From Gammaproteobacteria bacterium (GTDB lineage Bacteria > Pseudomonadota > Gammaproteobacteria > Pseudomonadales > Pseudomonadaceae), in the NCBI GenBank assembly GCA_012728415.1, contig JAAYFD010000022.1:1-64000 (forward strand): DNA of 64,000 bases, written 5' to 3'. The notes beneath the pieces are model-generated. The model was not told the origin of the DNA and ran no database searches. It was given only the letters and a program-made list of their open reading frames with translations. A program made the translations under genes and the position numbers. Below, in pieces: positions 25,725 through 34,434 of the stretch. How positions within the stretch are numbered: the stretch's first letter is position 1; each line of letters opens with the position of its first letter.

Positions 25725-27227
25725 ATGTCCAGAAAGATGCTGTTGCCGGGTGTCTTGACCACGTTACTGGCGTTGTCGGGGCCTGCTGCGCAAGCAGTGG
25801 ATAAAGAGGCAGATGCCATGTATCAGGAACACTGTGCACTTTGTCATGGCGAGCAGCGTATCGGCGGGCTGGGTCCGGCGCTGTTGCCTGAAAGTCTTGG
25901 CCGCCTGAAAAAACACCAGGCCATTGACGTGGTGGCCAATGGCCGTCCGGCCAGCCAGATGATCGGCTATGAAACCCAGCTCGGTGGCAGTGACAAGGTG
26001 GAGCAGCTGGTGGAGTATTTGTATACCCCGGCAGATGTACCGCCAACCTGGACAGTTGAAGATACAAAAGCCACCCACAAGCTATTTGTTGAGCAGAAGG
26101 ATCTGCCCGATACTCCACAACACAATTCCGACCCGCTTAACCTTTTTGTGGTGGTTGAAGCCGGCAATCATCATGTCACCATTTTGGACGGTGATGAGTT
26201 CGAACCAATAGACCGCTTCCAGAGCCACTTTGCTCTGCATGGCGGGCCCAAATTCTCGCCGGACGGGCGCTTTGTGTACTTCGCTTCCCGTGATGGCTGG
26301 GTCAGCAAGTATGATATTCACAACTTGACCATGGTCGGTGAGGTGCGGGTGGGCCTGAACACCCGCAACCTGGCGGTGAGCAATGACGGCAAATGGGTGA
26401 TGGTCGGCAACTACTTGCCCGGGACCCTGGTGGTGCTGGATGCAGGCGACCTGTCCTTGGTGAAAGAAATTCCGGTCATCAGCGAGGATGGCAGCGAGTC
26501 ACGGGTCAGCGCAGTGTATACCGCGCCACCACGCGACAGCTTTGTGGTGGCATTGAAGGACAGCCGTGAAGTGTGGGAGTTTTCCTATCTGGATAACCCT
26601 GACTTCAGTCCGCGCCGTATCATTGCCGATGACTTTCTTGATGACTTTTCTTTTACGCCGGATTATCGCTACCTGCTGGCCACCTCGCGCCGGGCCAAAG
26701 GTGGACAGGTGGTGGACATGGACACTGGCAAGAGCCTGACCGATATTCCATTGCCGGGCATGCCGCACCTGGGGTCGGGCATTTACTGGCAGCGTGGTGA
26801 CCAGTGGGTGTTTGCTACGCCGAACATCAGCCAGGGGCTGATTTCGGTACTGGATATGTCCAGCTGGCAGCTGATCAAGGAAATACCTACCGAGGGCCCG
26901 GGTTTTTTCATGCGCAGCCATGAAAACTCAAAATATGCCTGGACCGATGTGTTCTTTGGCCCCAACAATGAAGCGGTGCACGTGATTGACAAGCAGACGC
27001 TGGAAGTGGCTCACACGCTGCGTCCGATGCCGGGCAAGAATGCTGCCCACGTCGAGTTCAGTCGCGATGGCAGCCATCTGATCCTCAGCGTTTGGGATGC
27101 GGAAGGGGCGCTGATTGTGTATAACGCCGAGACGCTGGAAGAGGTCAAACGCATTCCGATGAACCTGCCATCTGGCAAGTACAACGTCTATAACAAGATC
27201 AACTTCGCCGAGGGCACTTCGCATTAG
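25725..27227 (+). CDS. nirN: NirN: dihydro-heme d1 dehydrogenase
   Basis: 500 aa, a NirS paralog. Signal peptide 1-24, c-heme motif CALCH at 37-41, then a d1-type propeller ending in LPSGKYNVYNKINF. NirN catalyses the last step of heme d1 synthesis: it introduces the acrylate double bond and hands the cofactor to NirS. It is shorter than NirS and lacks the YHPEPR and LHDGGWD catalytic segments. GGAGAGATTTGT precedes ATG 25725. No convincing FNR box was found in the 142-bp gap to glpD. Confidence 0.93.
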   Translation: MSRKMLLPGVLTTLLALSGPAAQAVDKEADAMYQEHCALCHGEQRIGGLGPALLPESLGRLKKHQAIDVVANGRPASQMIGYETQLGGSDKVEQLVEYLYTPADVPPTWTVEDTKATHKLFVEQKDLPDTPQHNSDPLNLFVVVEAGNHHVTILDGDEFEPIDRFQSHFALHGGPKFSPDGRFVYFASRDGWVSKYDIHNLTMVGEVRVGLNTRNLAVSNDGKWVMVGNYLPGTLVVLDAGDLSLVKEIPVISEDGSESRVSAVYTAPPRDSFVVALKDSREVWEFSYLDNPDFSPRRIIADDFLDDFSFTPDYRYLLATSRRAKGGQVVDMDTGKSLTDIPLPGMPHLGSGIYWQRGDQWVFATPNISQGLISVLDMSSWQLIKEIPTEGPGFFMRSHENSKYAWTDVFFGPNNEAVHVIDKQTLEVAHTLRPMPGKNAAHVEFSRDGSHLILSVWDAEGALIVYNAETLEEVKRIPMNLPSGKYNVYNKINFAEGTSH

Positions 27228-27599
27228 TGGCCTGTGTGGATTTGGTTAACTCCAGCCCGGGCGGCGAGAGCGGGCGGTGCAGGGCATTGCGGCGGGCTGT
27301 AGCAACGGTGACGGCAAACAGCAACGCAGCTGCGGAGCCACAGAGCACGGGCCTGCCGCTGGTTGAGTCAGCAGGCCAGCGTGGCCTGTCCGGAGGTTGC
27401 GGCCAGGGAAGGAGGGGCCAGGCAAGGCCAGTGGCGGGAAACGACAATACGCGTGCCGAGGGTTTCAGCTGAGGGGCAGAGTGCCCCGGCGCTGCAACCT
27501 GTGTACAGGCTGCAGCTCAAACAGAACTGTGTCGGTGTGATGCAGCCTGAAACCCCGCGCGATACTGTGTTTGCAAGCTTCCCGTGGCACTGGTAGTGG
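27228..27599. other. Gene-free stretch downstream of nirN
   Basis: G+C-rich sequence between nirN and the end of ndh (convergent). I see no supported gene; the short open frames have random-looking composition. One notable inverted repeat is at 27491-27516: GCTGCA-A-CCTGT-GT-ACAGG-C-TGCAGC. It is symmetric apart from one A-C mismatch and could terminate either flanking unit, though no T run follows. Confidence 0.6.
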
Positions 27600-28898
27600 C
27601 TAGTGCAGTTTCATTTTCGGGTGTGTACGTTTTCCTATGCGGTCACCAAGCATCAGCAACAAGGTGCGGAAGCGGCCATACAGAACCATCTGGTGCATGC
27701 GGTACAGCGAAATATAGAATATGCGGGCCATCCAGCCTTCCAGGTTGACGTTATGCATGAAACCGCCCATCAGGTTGCCCACGGCCGTGAAGCTGGAGAG
27801 TGAAATCAGTGAGCCATAATCCCGGTACTGATAATGGGCCAGGGGCTTGCCTTGCAGGCGCAAGGCAAGCGACTTGACCAGCAGTCCGGCTTGCTGGTGT
27901 GCACTCTGTGCACGGGGAGGAACATTGTGCGGGCTACCGGGTTCCAGCGGGCAGGCAGCGCAGTCGCCCATGGCGAAAATGTTTGCGTCGCGTGTGGTCT
28001 GTAACGTGGTTTCCACCACCAGCTGGTTGATGCGGTTGGTTTCCAGCCCGTCCAGTTCGCGCAGGAATGCAGGTGCACGTACGCCGGCTGCCCAGACCTT
28101 GAGGGTAGCCGGAATCAATTCACCGTCGGCCGTAATAAAGCCTTCAGCGGTCACTTCCTTGACCTGGGCTCCCAGTCGTATGTTTACCCCGAGTTTGAGC
28201 AGCTCCTGGTGTGCCGTGGTGGCCAGTTTGTCCGACAGTGCTGGCAGGATGCGGGGGCCGGCCTCCAGGATGTTGATGTGCATGTTTTCTGGCCGGATAT
28301 GATCCAGTCCGTAGTCGGACAGCATGCGTGCCGCATTGCGCAATTCGGCAGCCAGTTCCACGCCAGTGGCTCCGGCACCAACAATGGCCACACTGACTTG
28401 CTCGTTGTTGCCGTCACGGGTGTGGGCGCTGAGGTATTCACCAAGCAGACGCTGGTGGAAGTGTTGCGCATTCTGCAGGCAGTCGAGAAAAATGCAATGC
28501 TCGCTGGCACCCGGTGTGCCGAAATCATTGGTCAAGCTGCCGACGGCCAGTACCAGTGTGTCGTACTTCAGACTGCGTGCGGGTACCAGCTCGTTGCCTT
28601 TATTGTCCAGAGTGGCGGCCAGCTGGATGGTGTTGGCATTGCGGTCCAGCCCGGTCAGGCGGCCCAGTTGAAAGTCGAAATGGTTCCACTTGGCCTGGGC
28701 CAGATAGTTCAATTCGTTATCGGTGGTGTTCAGTGAACCAGCGGCCACTTCATGCAGCAGTGGCTTCCAGATATGCGTGAGGTTTACATCGACCAGGGTG
28801 ATGCGTGCCCGTTTGCGTTTGCCCAGGGTACGACCGAGACGGGTTGCCAGCTCCAGGCCACCTGCCCCGCCGCCGACAATGACGATGTGATGTTGCAT
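27600..28898 (-). CDS. ndh: Type II NADH dehydrogenase (NDH-2)
   Basis: 432 aa. N-terminal FAD site IVIVGGGAGGLELATRLG and internal NADH site VAIVGAGATGVELAAELRN. FAMGDCAACP is the second FAD motif, and the C-terminal stretch WMARIFYISLYRMHQMVLYGRFRT is the amphipathic membrane-binding region of NDH-2. It oxidises NADH to reduce ubiquinone without pumping protons. Ribosome site AAGGAGAAATCC before ATG 28898. Confidence 0.93.
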   Translation of the reverse strand: MQHHIVIVGGGAGGLELATRLGRTLGKRKRARITLVDVNLTHIWKPLLHEVAAGSLNTTDNELNYLAQAKWNHFDFQLGRLTGLDRNANTIQLAATLDNKGNELVPARSLKYDTLVLAVGSLTNDFGTPGASEHCIFLDCLQNAQHFHQRLLGEYLSAHTRDGNNEQVSVAIVGAGATGVELAAELRNAARMLSDYGLDHIRPENMHINILEAGPRILPALSDKLATTAHQELLKLGVNIRLGAQVKEVTAEGFITADGELIPATLKVWAAGVRAPAFLRELDGLETNRINQLVVETTLQTTRDANIFAMGDCAACPLEPGSPHNVPPRAQSAHQQAGLLVKSLALRLQGKPLAHYQYRDYGSLISLSSFTAVGNLMGGFMHNVNLEGWMARIFYISLYRMHQMVLYGRFRTLLLMLGDRIGKRTHPKMKLH

Positions 28899-28980
28899 GG
28901 ATTTCTCCTTGTGACGTTAAATTTCATACCTGCCAGATGTGTGTGCTTTGGCTTGGCCTGGCCTGTTGTTTGAGGCAAGG

Positions 28981-29137
28981 CTGCATAATTTTCTGCGTTG
29001 CCAGGCTGTTGTTGAACACCGGCCCACTGCTCTCGGATTGAACGTGCTTGAGCACGGCCACAAAGCGGAGAGCGAAGCGAATAAAATGCCCATTGGCTAC
29101 AAGTAAACTGCACTTTTCCGTTACTTTCCGCCTGGGC
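28981..29137 (-). repeat. Dispersed protein-like repeat, copy 1
   Basis: Read on the minus strand this segment gives RRK.....SLLVANGHFIRFALRFVAVLKHVQ... and LATQKIMQ. A second copy lies on the plus strand at 46820-46980. Most differences between the two are synonymous or conservative, as if a coding sequence had been copied and then degraded. There is no start codon in a sensible place here. It fills most of the gene-free gap 28899-29325 between ndh and bioD; the rest of that gap holds nothing I recognise. Confidence 0.6.
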
Positions 29138-29325
29138 CTGGCTGCCCACCAGCATTTTGCGCACCCTTAATGTCGGGCAGGGGGCCTGTATATAGTCGTG
29201 ATCCGGGTTCTGTGGGTGCTGTACTGAGTCACGGACTGATGGTGCTGACATCTCTGGGGGCTCTTTTCTTCATGGTCGCAGGGGCAAGCATGGGGGCGGC
29301 AAGTACCGGCTGCCACTGTGCTTTA

Positions 29326-30060
29326 TCAGCTGCGGGTTGCTGTTTGAGTCGTGGTACTTTGTGACAACAGGGTAGTCAGGGCGGGCTCCAGGTAGCGAGC
29401 AACGGCCGCAGGCCGTGCAGATGGCAAGTGAGGTATAACGGCCAGGCAGGGAGCAGGCATCAACTGTTGCAGGGTCCTTATGTTGTCAGCCTGGCAAGCC
29501 ATGCCGGGATCGGTCCCGTTGGCAATCCAGCCCGACAGTGTCAGGCCGTCGCGTAAAATCGCTTCTGCACTGAGCAGGGCGTGGTTGATGCAGCCCAGCT
29601 TCATGCCGACTACGAGAATTACCGGCAGCTGCACAGCGATAGCAAGGTCCGCCAGGGTTTCGTGCTCATTGATGGGGACACGCCAGCCGCCTGCTCCTTC
29701 GATCAGGGTCAGACTGGCACGGTGTGCCAGAATGCGGGTGACATCCCGCTGCAACTCTGAACACTCAAGCAAGACACCGCTGCTGGCTGCTGCCAGGTGC
29801 GGGGCAATGGCCGGTATAAACGCATGCGGATTGAGGTGTTCGTAAGGTACCTGGATACTGCACTGGGCAGCCAGCTGAAGGGCGTCATGATTGCGCAGAC
29901 CTTCGCGGGTGTTGATTGAGCCGGATGCGACCGGCTTGCAGGCCAGGGTGCTGAGCCCTTGTTCGCGAGCTGAGGCCAGCAGCCCGGCAGACAGGGTCGT
30001 TTTGCCGGCATCGGTATCGGTTCCGGAGACAAAAAAGGCCAGAGGGCGGGTGGAATGCAT
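29326..30060 (-). CDS. bioD: Dethiobiotin synthetase
   Basis: 244 aa from ATG 30060 (MHSTRPLAFFVSGTDTDAGKTTLSAGLL). The P-loop is GTDTDAGKT. The CKPVASG block and IEGAGGWRVPI are the other signature motifs, and HLNPHAFIPAIAPHLAA contains the substrate loop. It forms the ureido ring of dethiobiotin from DAPA, CO2 and ATP, following the BioA step. The open frame to 30432 adds 124 residues with no homology and is rejected. The terminal residues (TLLSQSTTTQTATRS) look like a drifted tail. Confidence 0.93.
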   Translation of the reverse strand: MHSTRPLAFFVSGTDTDAGKTTLSAGLLASAREQGLSTLACKPVASGSINTREGLRNHDALQLAAQCSIQVPYEHLNPHAFIPAIAPHLAAASSGVLLECSELQRDVTRILAHRASLTLIEGAGGWRVPINEHETLADLAIAVQLPVILVVGMKLGCINHALLSAEAILRDGLTLSGWIANGTDPGMACQADNIRTLQQLMPAPCLAVIPHLPSARPAAVARYLEPALTTLLSQSTTTQTATRS

Positions 30061-30440
30061 AGAACGCCTATGGGGTACTCGGGGTTGGCTGAGCAAAAGC
30101 TGGTTGCTGGTGCTGTGACAGCAGGTTGATACGGCGCAAATCATAGCTCCGGCTGCAGATAATGTGTGGCGGCAAATTGTTTCAACATGTGGATACGCAA
30201 AGGAGCTGTGGAGACACACCGGCAGATGCAAATTGAAGCTCGTCTGTGTCCGCCGGTGTGAGCGGGGCGGGAGTATCCTGCTGCTCTGCTGGCAGTCTGT
30301 CCGCTTCGTGTGTTGTTCAGGTCTGGATGATGGGGTTTCCGAGGCAGGCCGCTGCTCCCCGGGGGCGGCGCGGAGCAGCCACTTGACATCGCATCCCCGG
30401 GCAACACAGCGGGCTACCGTGGAGTTAATCAAACAGGCTG
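30061..30440. other. Gene-free stretch between bioD and pyrC'
   Basis: No gene supported. A perfect 9-bp inverted repeat, CACACCGGC (30215-30223) and GCCGGTGTG (30252-30260), with a 28-nt spacer, lies about 150 bp upstream of bioD and could be an operator. No canonical biotin operator was recognised. Confidence 0.5.
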
Positions 30441-31715
30441 CTAGTCCTGCTTGAAGCTGATGCGGCCGTTGAGCATGGTGTAGCGTACGCGGCCAGGCAG
30501 GCAGTGGCCGATAAATGGACAGTTGCTACCTGTAGATAGCCAGTTTTCGCCGGCTATGGTCTGGCCATTCGGGTCAAACAGTACCAGGTCTGCCTGTGCA
30601 CCCACATTGAGGCTGCCGGCGTTCAGCCCCATGGCCCGGGCTGGTCCGCTGGTCAGGCGTGCAATAGCTGTCGGCAGATCCAGTACGCCTTCCTGCACCA
30701 GGCTCATGGCGAGCGGCAACAGCAGTTCGATGCTGCTGATACCGGGCTCGGTAGCAGCAAAGGGGTCTTGTTTGGCGTCTGCTTCATGCGGCTGGTGGTG
30801 GCTGGCAATGGCGCTGATGACGCCGCTGCGCACGGCTTCACGCAGGCCTTCCCGGTCAGCCAGCGAACGCAAGGGGGGCTGGACGTGATACAGGCTGGAA
30901 AAATCCAGCAAGGCTTCATCAGTCAGAATTAACTGATACATGGCCACATCAGCGGTTACATTCAGGCCGCGTTGTTGTGCCCTGGCAATCAGTTCTGCGC
31001 CGCGGGCGGTGGTAATTTGGCTGAAATGGGCGCGTACGCCACTGTGCTCGACCAGCAGCAGGTCGCGCGCCAGGGCTACGGTCTCGGCGGTTTCCGGAAT
31101 GCCGCTCAGGCCGCGGAAGTTGGTCGCCGCACTTTCGTGAGCAATGCCGCCTTCGGCCAGGTCACGGTCCTGTGGCTGGAAAATGACCGTCAGCCCAAAG
31201 GTTGAGGCATACTCAAGGGCGTGGCGCAGTAAGCGGTTGTTGGCAAAGGGCACAAGGCCGTTGGTAAAAGCAACGCAACCCGCATCGCGCAAGGTAACCA
31301 GCTCGGCCAGATGATCACCGGCCAGCCCCTGGGTAAATGCACCCAGTGGATAGACGCGGCTGGAGCCGTGATCGCGGGCCTGATCCAGGATCAGCTCAGC
31401 TACAGCCGGTGTGTCCAGTACTGGCTTGGTGAAGGGCGTGCAGCACAGGCTGGTCACGCCGCCGCCGGCAGCGGCGCGGGTTTCGCTGGCGATATTGCCT
31501 TTGCGGCCATAGCCGGGCTCACGCAATGAAGCGTTAATATCGACCAGGCCCGGAGCGGCAATCAGGTTACGGGCGTCAATCAGTTGCTCCACCGAAAAGC
31601 CTGAAGGTTTTTCGCCCAGTGCAGCCACTTTGCCACCCTCAATGAAGATGTCGCAAATCTGGTCGATGCCGCTGGCGGGATCAAGGAGCCGTGCCCCGCT
31701 GACTTGAATGCGCAT
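30441..31715 (-). CDS. pyrC': PyrC': inactive dihydroorotase-like subunit of aspartate transcarbamoylase
   Basis: 424 aa, amidohydrolase fold. The metal-binding HxH is lost: the segment is LVDINASLREPG, with Asn61 and Ser63 where active enzymes have histidines. This is the known state of pyrC' in pseudomonads, where the protein has no dihydroorotase activity and serves as structural partner of PyrB in the dodecameric ATCase. Its start overlaps the pyrB stop by one base (TAATG). A true pyrC must be elsewhere. Confidence 0.93.
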   Translation of the reverse strand: MRIQVSGARLLDPASGIDQICDIFIEGGKVAALGEKPSGFSVEQLIDARNLIAAPGLVDINASLREPGYGRKGNIASETRAAAGGGVTSLCCTPFTKPVLDTPAVAELILDQARDHGSSRVYPLGAFTQGLAGDHLAELVTLRDAGCVAFTNGLVPFANNRLLRHALEYASTFGLTVIFQPQDRDLAEGGIAHESAATNFRGLSGIPETAETVALARDLLLVEHSGVRAHFSQITTARGAELIARAQQRGLNVTADVAMYQLILTDEALLDFSSLYHVQPPLRSLADREGLREAVRSGVISAIASHHQPHEADAKQDPFAATEPGISSIELLLPLAMSLVQEGVLDLPTAIARLTSGPARAMGLNAGSLNVGAQADLVLFDPNGQTIAGENWLSTGSNCPFIGHCLPGRVRYTMLNGRISFKQD

Positions 31716-32728
31716 TAGTGGGCCTCCTGTTGTTGTGCGGCTTTTTCTGCATCCAGCTGGCGCTGTTCGTTCTGACCGCTCATGGTCATGGACAGCACCG
31801 CCATGCGTACGGCAATTCCATAGGTGACCTGATTGAGAATCATGGCGCGGGGGCTGTCTGCGACGCTGGACTCAATCTCGACACCACGGTTGATCGGGCC
31901 GGGGTGCATGACGATCGCCTCGGGATGAGCCAGTGCCAGACGCTGCTCGCTCAGGCCAAACAGCCGGTAAAACTCGCTTTCGCTGGGCAGCAGGCCAGAG
32001 CGCATGCGCTCACGCTGCAGGCGCAGCATGATGATGACGTCAACATCCTTCAGGCCCTGCTCGATGCTGTGATAAACGTTGACGCCATACTGGTCCAGGC
32101 CGGCCGGCAACAGCGTTTTGGGTGCAATCACCCGGATGTCCGGGCAGCCCAGGGTTCTCAGTGCGATCATGTTGGAACGGGCCACCCGTGAATGCAGGAT
32201 ATCGCCGACAATCGCCACTTTTAGCTGGCTGAAATCGCCCTTGTGACGACGGATGGTCAGCATGTCGAGCATACCCTGGGTCGGGTGGGCGTGACGGCCG
32301 TCTCCGCCATTGATGATGGCAACATTGGGGCTCACGTGTTCGGCAACAAAATGGGCGGCGCCCGAGTCGGCGTGGCGCATGACGAACATGTCGGCGGCCA
32401 TGGCTTCAAGGGTACGCAGGGTGTCGGTCAGGGTTTCCCCTTTGCTGGTCGAAGACGTGGAGACGTTCAGGGTGATGACGTCCGCTGACAGCCGCTTGGC
32501 AGCCAGCTCGAACGTGGTGCGGGTGCGGGTGGAGTTCTCGAAGAATACGTTGCATACCGTCATGCCGCGCATCAGGGGAACTTTCTTGACCGCACGTGCG
32601 CCGACTTCAAGAAAAGAATCGGCAGTATCAAGAATTTCGGTCAGCAGTTCGCGAGGCAGTCCGTCCAGTGACAGAAAATGTCGCAGGCGGCCGTGATCGT
32701 TTAGTTGCAGGGGGCAGGCGGGGGTCAT
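31715..32728 (-). CDS. pyrB: Aspartate carbamoyltransferase catalytic subunit
   Basis: 337 aa. The carbamoyl-phosphate site is [32 protein letters not shown] and MHPGPINRG follow in the standard order. It catalyses the first committed step of pyrimidine synthesis (carbamoyl phosphate plus aspartate). The N-terminal extension typical of Pseudomonas PyrB is present. It lies between pyrR and pyrC' in one minus-strand unit. Confidence 0.96.
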   Translation of the reverse strand: MTPACPLQLNDHGRLRHFLSLDGLPRELLTEILDTADSFLEVGARAVKKVPLMRGMTVCNVFFENSTRTRTTFELAAKRLSADVITLNVSTSSTSKGETLTDTLRTLEAMAADMFVMRHADSGAAHFVAEHVSPNVAIINGGDGRHAHPTQGMLDMLTIRRHKGDFSQLKVAIVGDILHSRVARSNMIALRTLGCPDIRVIAPKTLLPAGLDQYGVNVYHSIEQGLKDVDVIIMLRLQRERMRSGLLPSESEFYRLFGLSEQRLALAHPEAIVMHPGPINRGVEIESSVADSPRAMILNQVTYGIAVRMAVLSMTMSGQNEQRQLDAEKAAQQQEAH

Positions 32729-32800
32729 CAGCGGTTACTCGTCTCAACGGGGTCCAGGTACCGGAGGGGAAAGGAGCGGACTGGTCCGCTCCCCATGAAG

Positions 32801-33310
32801 TTACTCTTGGTCCAGGTTGCGCAGCTCAATGGCAAGCGGCTCCGGGCCGGTCAATTTTACCCGTTGATTTTGTGGCAGGGAAAGAATCTGGCCGACAATA
32901 TCCGGGCGAATGGGCAGCTCGCGGGCGTTGATTTCCAGCAGGCACACCAGGGTTACGCTGGCCGGGCGGCCATAGTCAAACAGTTCGTTGAGGGCGGCAC
33001 GGATGGTACGGCCGCTCATCAGCACATCGTCAATCAGCACCAGGTGCTGATTTTCGATATCGAACGGCAGTTGTGAAGGGCGTACCTGTGGATGCAGCCC
33101 TTTGCGGCTGAAGTCATCACGATAGAACGATACGTTGAGGATGCCCAGGGGCTGGTCGGCCAGATCCATGGCCTGCAACAGGGAGTTGGCGACCCAGACG
33201 CCACCTGTGTGAATACCAACAAAGCGTGGATCCTGGATGTCACGTTCGGCCAGGTGACGATTAAGGCCGGCGGCCATTTCTTCGATCAATGATGCAGGTT
33301 GCGGCAACAT
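32801..33310 (-). CDS. pyrR: PyrR bifunctional regulator / uracil phosphoribosyltransferase
   Basis: 169 aa. PRPP-binding motif [17 protein letters not shown], preceded by IHTGGVWVA and followed by [11 protein letters not shown]. In Bacillus PyrR is an RNA-binding attenuator; in pseudomonads it affects pyr gene expression by a less clear route and may have weak UPRT activity. It is the first gene of pyrR-pyrB-pyrC', separated from pyrB by 72 bp. No antiterminator structure was identified. Confidence 0.93.
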   Translation of the reverse strand: MLPQPASLIEEMAAGLNRHLAERDIQDPRFVGIHTGGVWVANSLLQAMDLADQPLGILNVSFYRDDFSRKGLHPQVRPSQLPFDIENQHLVLIDDVLMSGRTIRAALNELFDYGRPASVTLVCLLEINARELPIRPDIVGQILSLPQNQRVKLTGPEPLAIELRNLDQE

Positions 33311-33414
33311 GAGACTCTCCTTGTAACAGCAGGCAGAAAACTTCTGATGATCTGCTGTTAGATTAGCAGAAAATGGCGGCTGTTAATTGATTTGCTGGCG
33401 TGATATTGATGTTG

Positions 33415-33846
33415 TCAGGGCAGGGCTTCGAGCCAGCCTTGCAGCAACAGGCTGGCGGCCAGGGCATCAACCGGGTCGTCGCGGAAATTACGGGAGTAAT
33501 CGCCCCGACGCATCCGCTCGCCTTTGGCTTCAAAGGTGGTCAGGCGTTCATCATGGGTGTGCACTGGCAAACCGTAGCGGCCATGCAGGCGGTTGGCAAA
33601 CTTTTGTGCACGCAGGCTCATATCGCTGGTTGTGCCGTCCATGTTCAGAGGCAGGCCGACCACCAGCGCCTGTGGCTGCCATTCGGTTAGCAAGGCTTCG
33701 ATTTGCTCCCACTGCGGAATGCCGTCACGGGCCGGCAGGTTGCACAGGGGGCGGGCTTGCCGGGTCAGGGTCTGGCCGACTGCTACGCCGATCTGCCGGG
33801 TGCCAAAGTCGAAACCCAGCAACAGCTGCTGCGTTGGCTGACTCAT
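33415..33846 (-). CDS. ruvX: RuvX (YqgF) pre-16S rRNA nuclease
   Basis: 143 aa, RNase H-like fold. The catalytic Asp is in LLGFDFGTRQIGVAVG; the ALVVGLPLNMDGT and HDERLTTFEA motifs follow, and the last acidic residues are in DDPVDALAA. It trims the 5' end of 16S rRNA precursor. It overlaps yqgE by 4 bp. Confidence 0.94.
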   Translation of the reverse strand: MSQPTQQLLLGFDFGTRQIGVAVGQTLTRQARPLCNLPARDGIPQWEQIEALLTEWQPQALVVGLPLNMDGTTSDMSLRAQKFANRLHGRYGLPVHTHDERLTTFEAKGERMRRGDYSRNFRDDPVDALAASLLLQGWLEALP

Positions 33847-34406
33847 GAGTGGCCGGCCAGATGGCTCAGCCGGGATAGCTGAATGCCCAGGCTGCGTGCG
33901 GCTGCAGAGCGCCGCTCTTCCGGCGGCGTGCTAAAAATGATGGTATGGCTGGCCGGGCAACTGAGCCAGGTATTGCTTTTCAGTTCCTCTTCCAGCTGGC
34001 CAGCTCCCCAGCCTGCGTAACCCAGAGCAATGAGGAATTTTTCTGGCCCCTTGCTTTGGGCAATGGCGGTGAGAATGTCTTTTGAGTTGGTGATGCTTAG
34101 GGCACCCAGGTCTACGGTGCTTTGATAGCTGCTGCCAGGCGGGTGCATGACAAAGCCGCGCTCGGTTTGTACTGGGCCGCCTGCATAAATGGGAATGTCG
34201 CTGGTATGGGCTGGTGGCTCCTGTTCAGGCCGTAGCTGGCTTAATACATCTGCCAGGCTGAGATCGACAGGCTGGTTGATGACCAGTCCCATGGCGCCTT
34301 CTGGGTTGTGCTCGAACAGATAAACCAGTGACTGGCCAAAAAACGGGTCCTGCAAGGTAGGCATGGCGATCAGGAAATGATCGGCCAGGGAGGTGAAGTC
34401 GGACAT
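33843..34406 (-). CDS. yqgE: YqgE/AlgH family protein
   Basis: 187 aa, single conserved domain (LADHFLIAMPTLQDPFFGQSLVYLFEHNPEGAMGLVINQP at the N-terminus, IALGYAGWGAGQLEEELKSNTWL later). Function is poorly defined; AlgH was named for an effect on alginate regulation in P. aeruginosa. It is coupled to ruvX, a very widely conserved pairing. Confidence 0.93.
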   Translation of the reverse strand: MSDFTSLADHFLIAMPTLQDPFFGQSLVYLFEHNPEGAMGLVINQPVDLSLADVLSQLRPEQEPPAHTSDIPIYAGGPVQTERGFVMHPPGSSYQSTVDLGALSITNSKDILTAIAQSKGPEKFLIALGYAGWGAGQLEEELKSNTWLSCPASHTIIFSTPPEERRSAAARSLGIQLSRLSHLAGHS

Positions 34407-34434
34407 GAAGCAGATTCCTTATAAGACGCCCGTG

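Noticed and set aside
27227..27472. 81-codon frame after nirN
   Set aside because: Gly/Arg-rich composition of random G+C-rich DNA, no ribosome site, convergent position.
27498..27510. LexA (SOS) box in CCTGTGTACAGG
   Set aside because: The CTG and CAG half-sites are too close together; CTG-N10-CAG is required.
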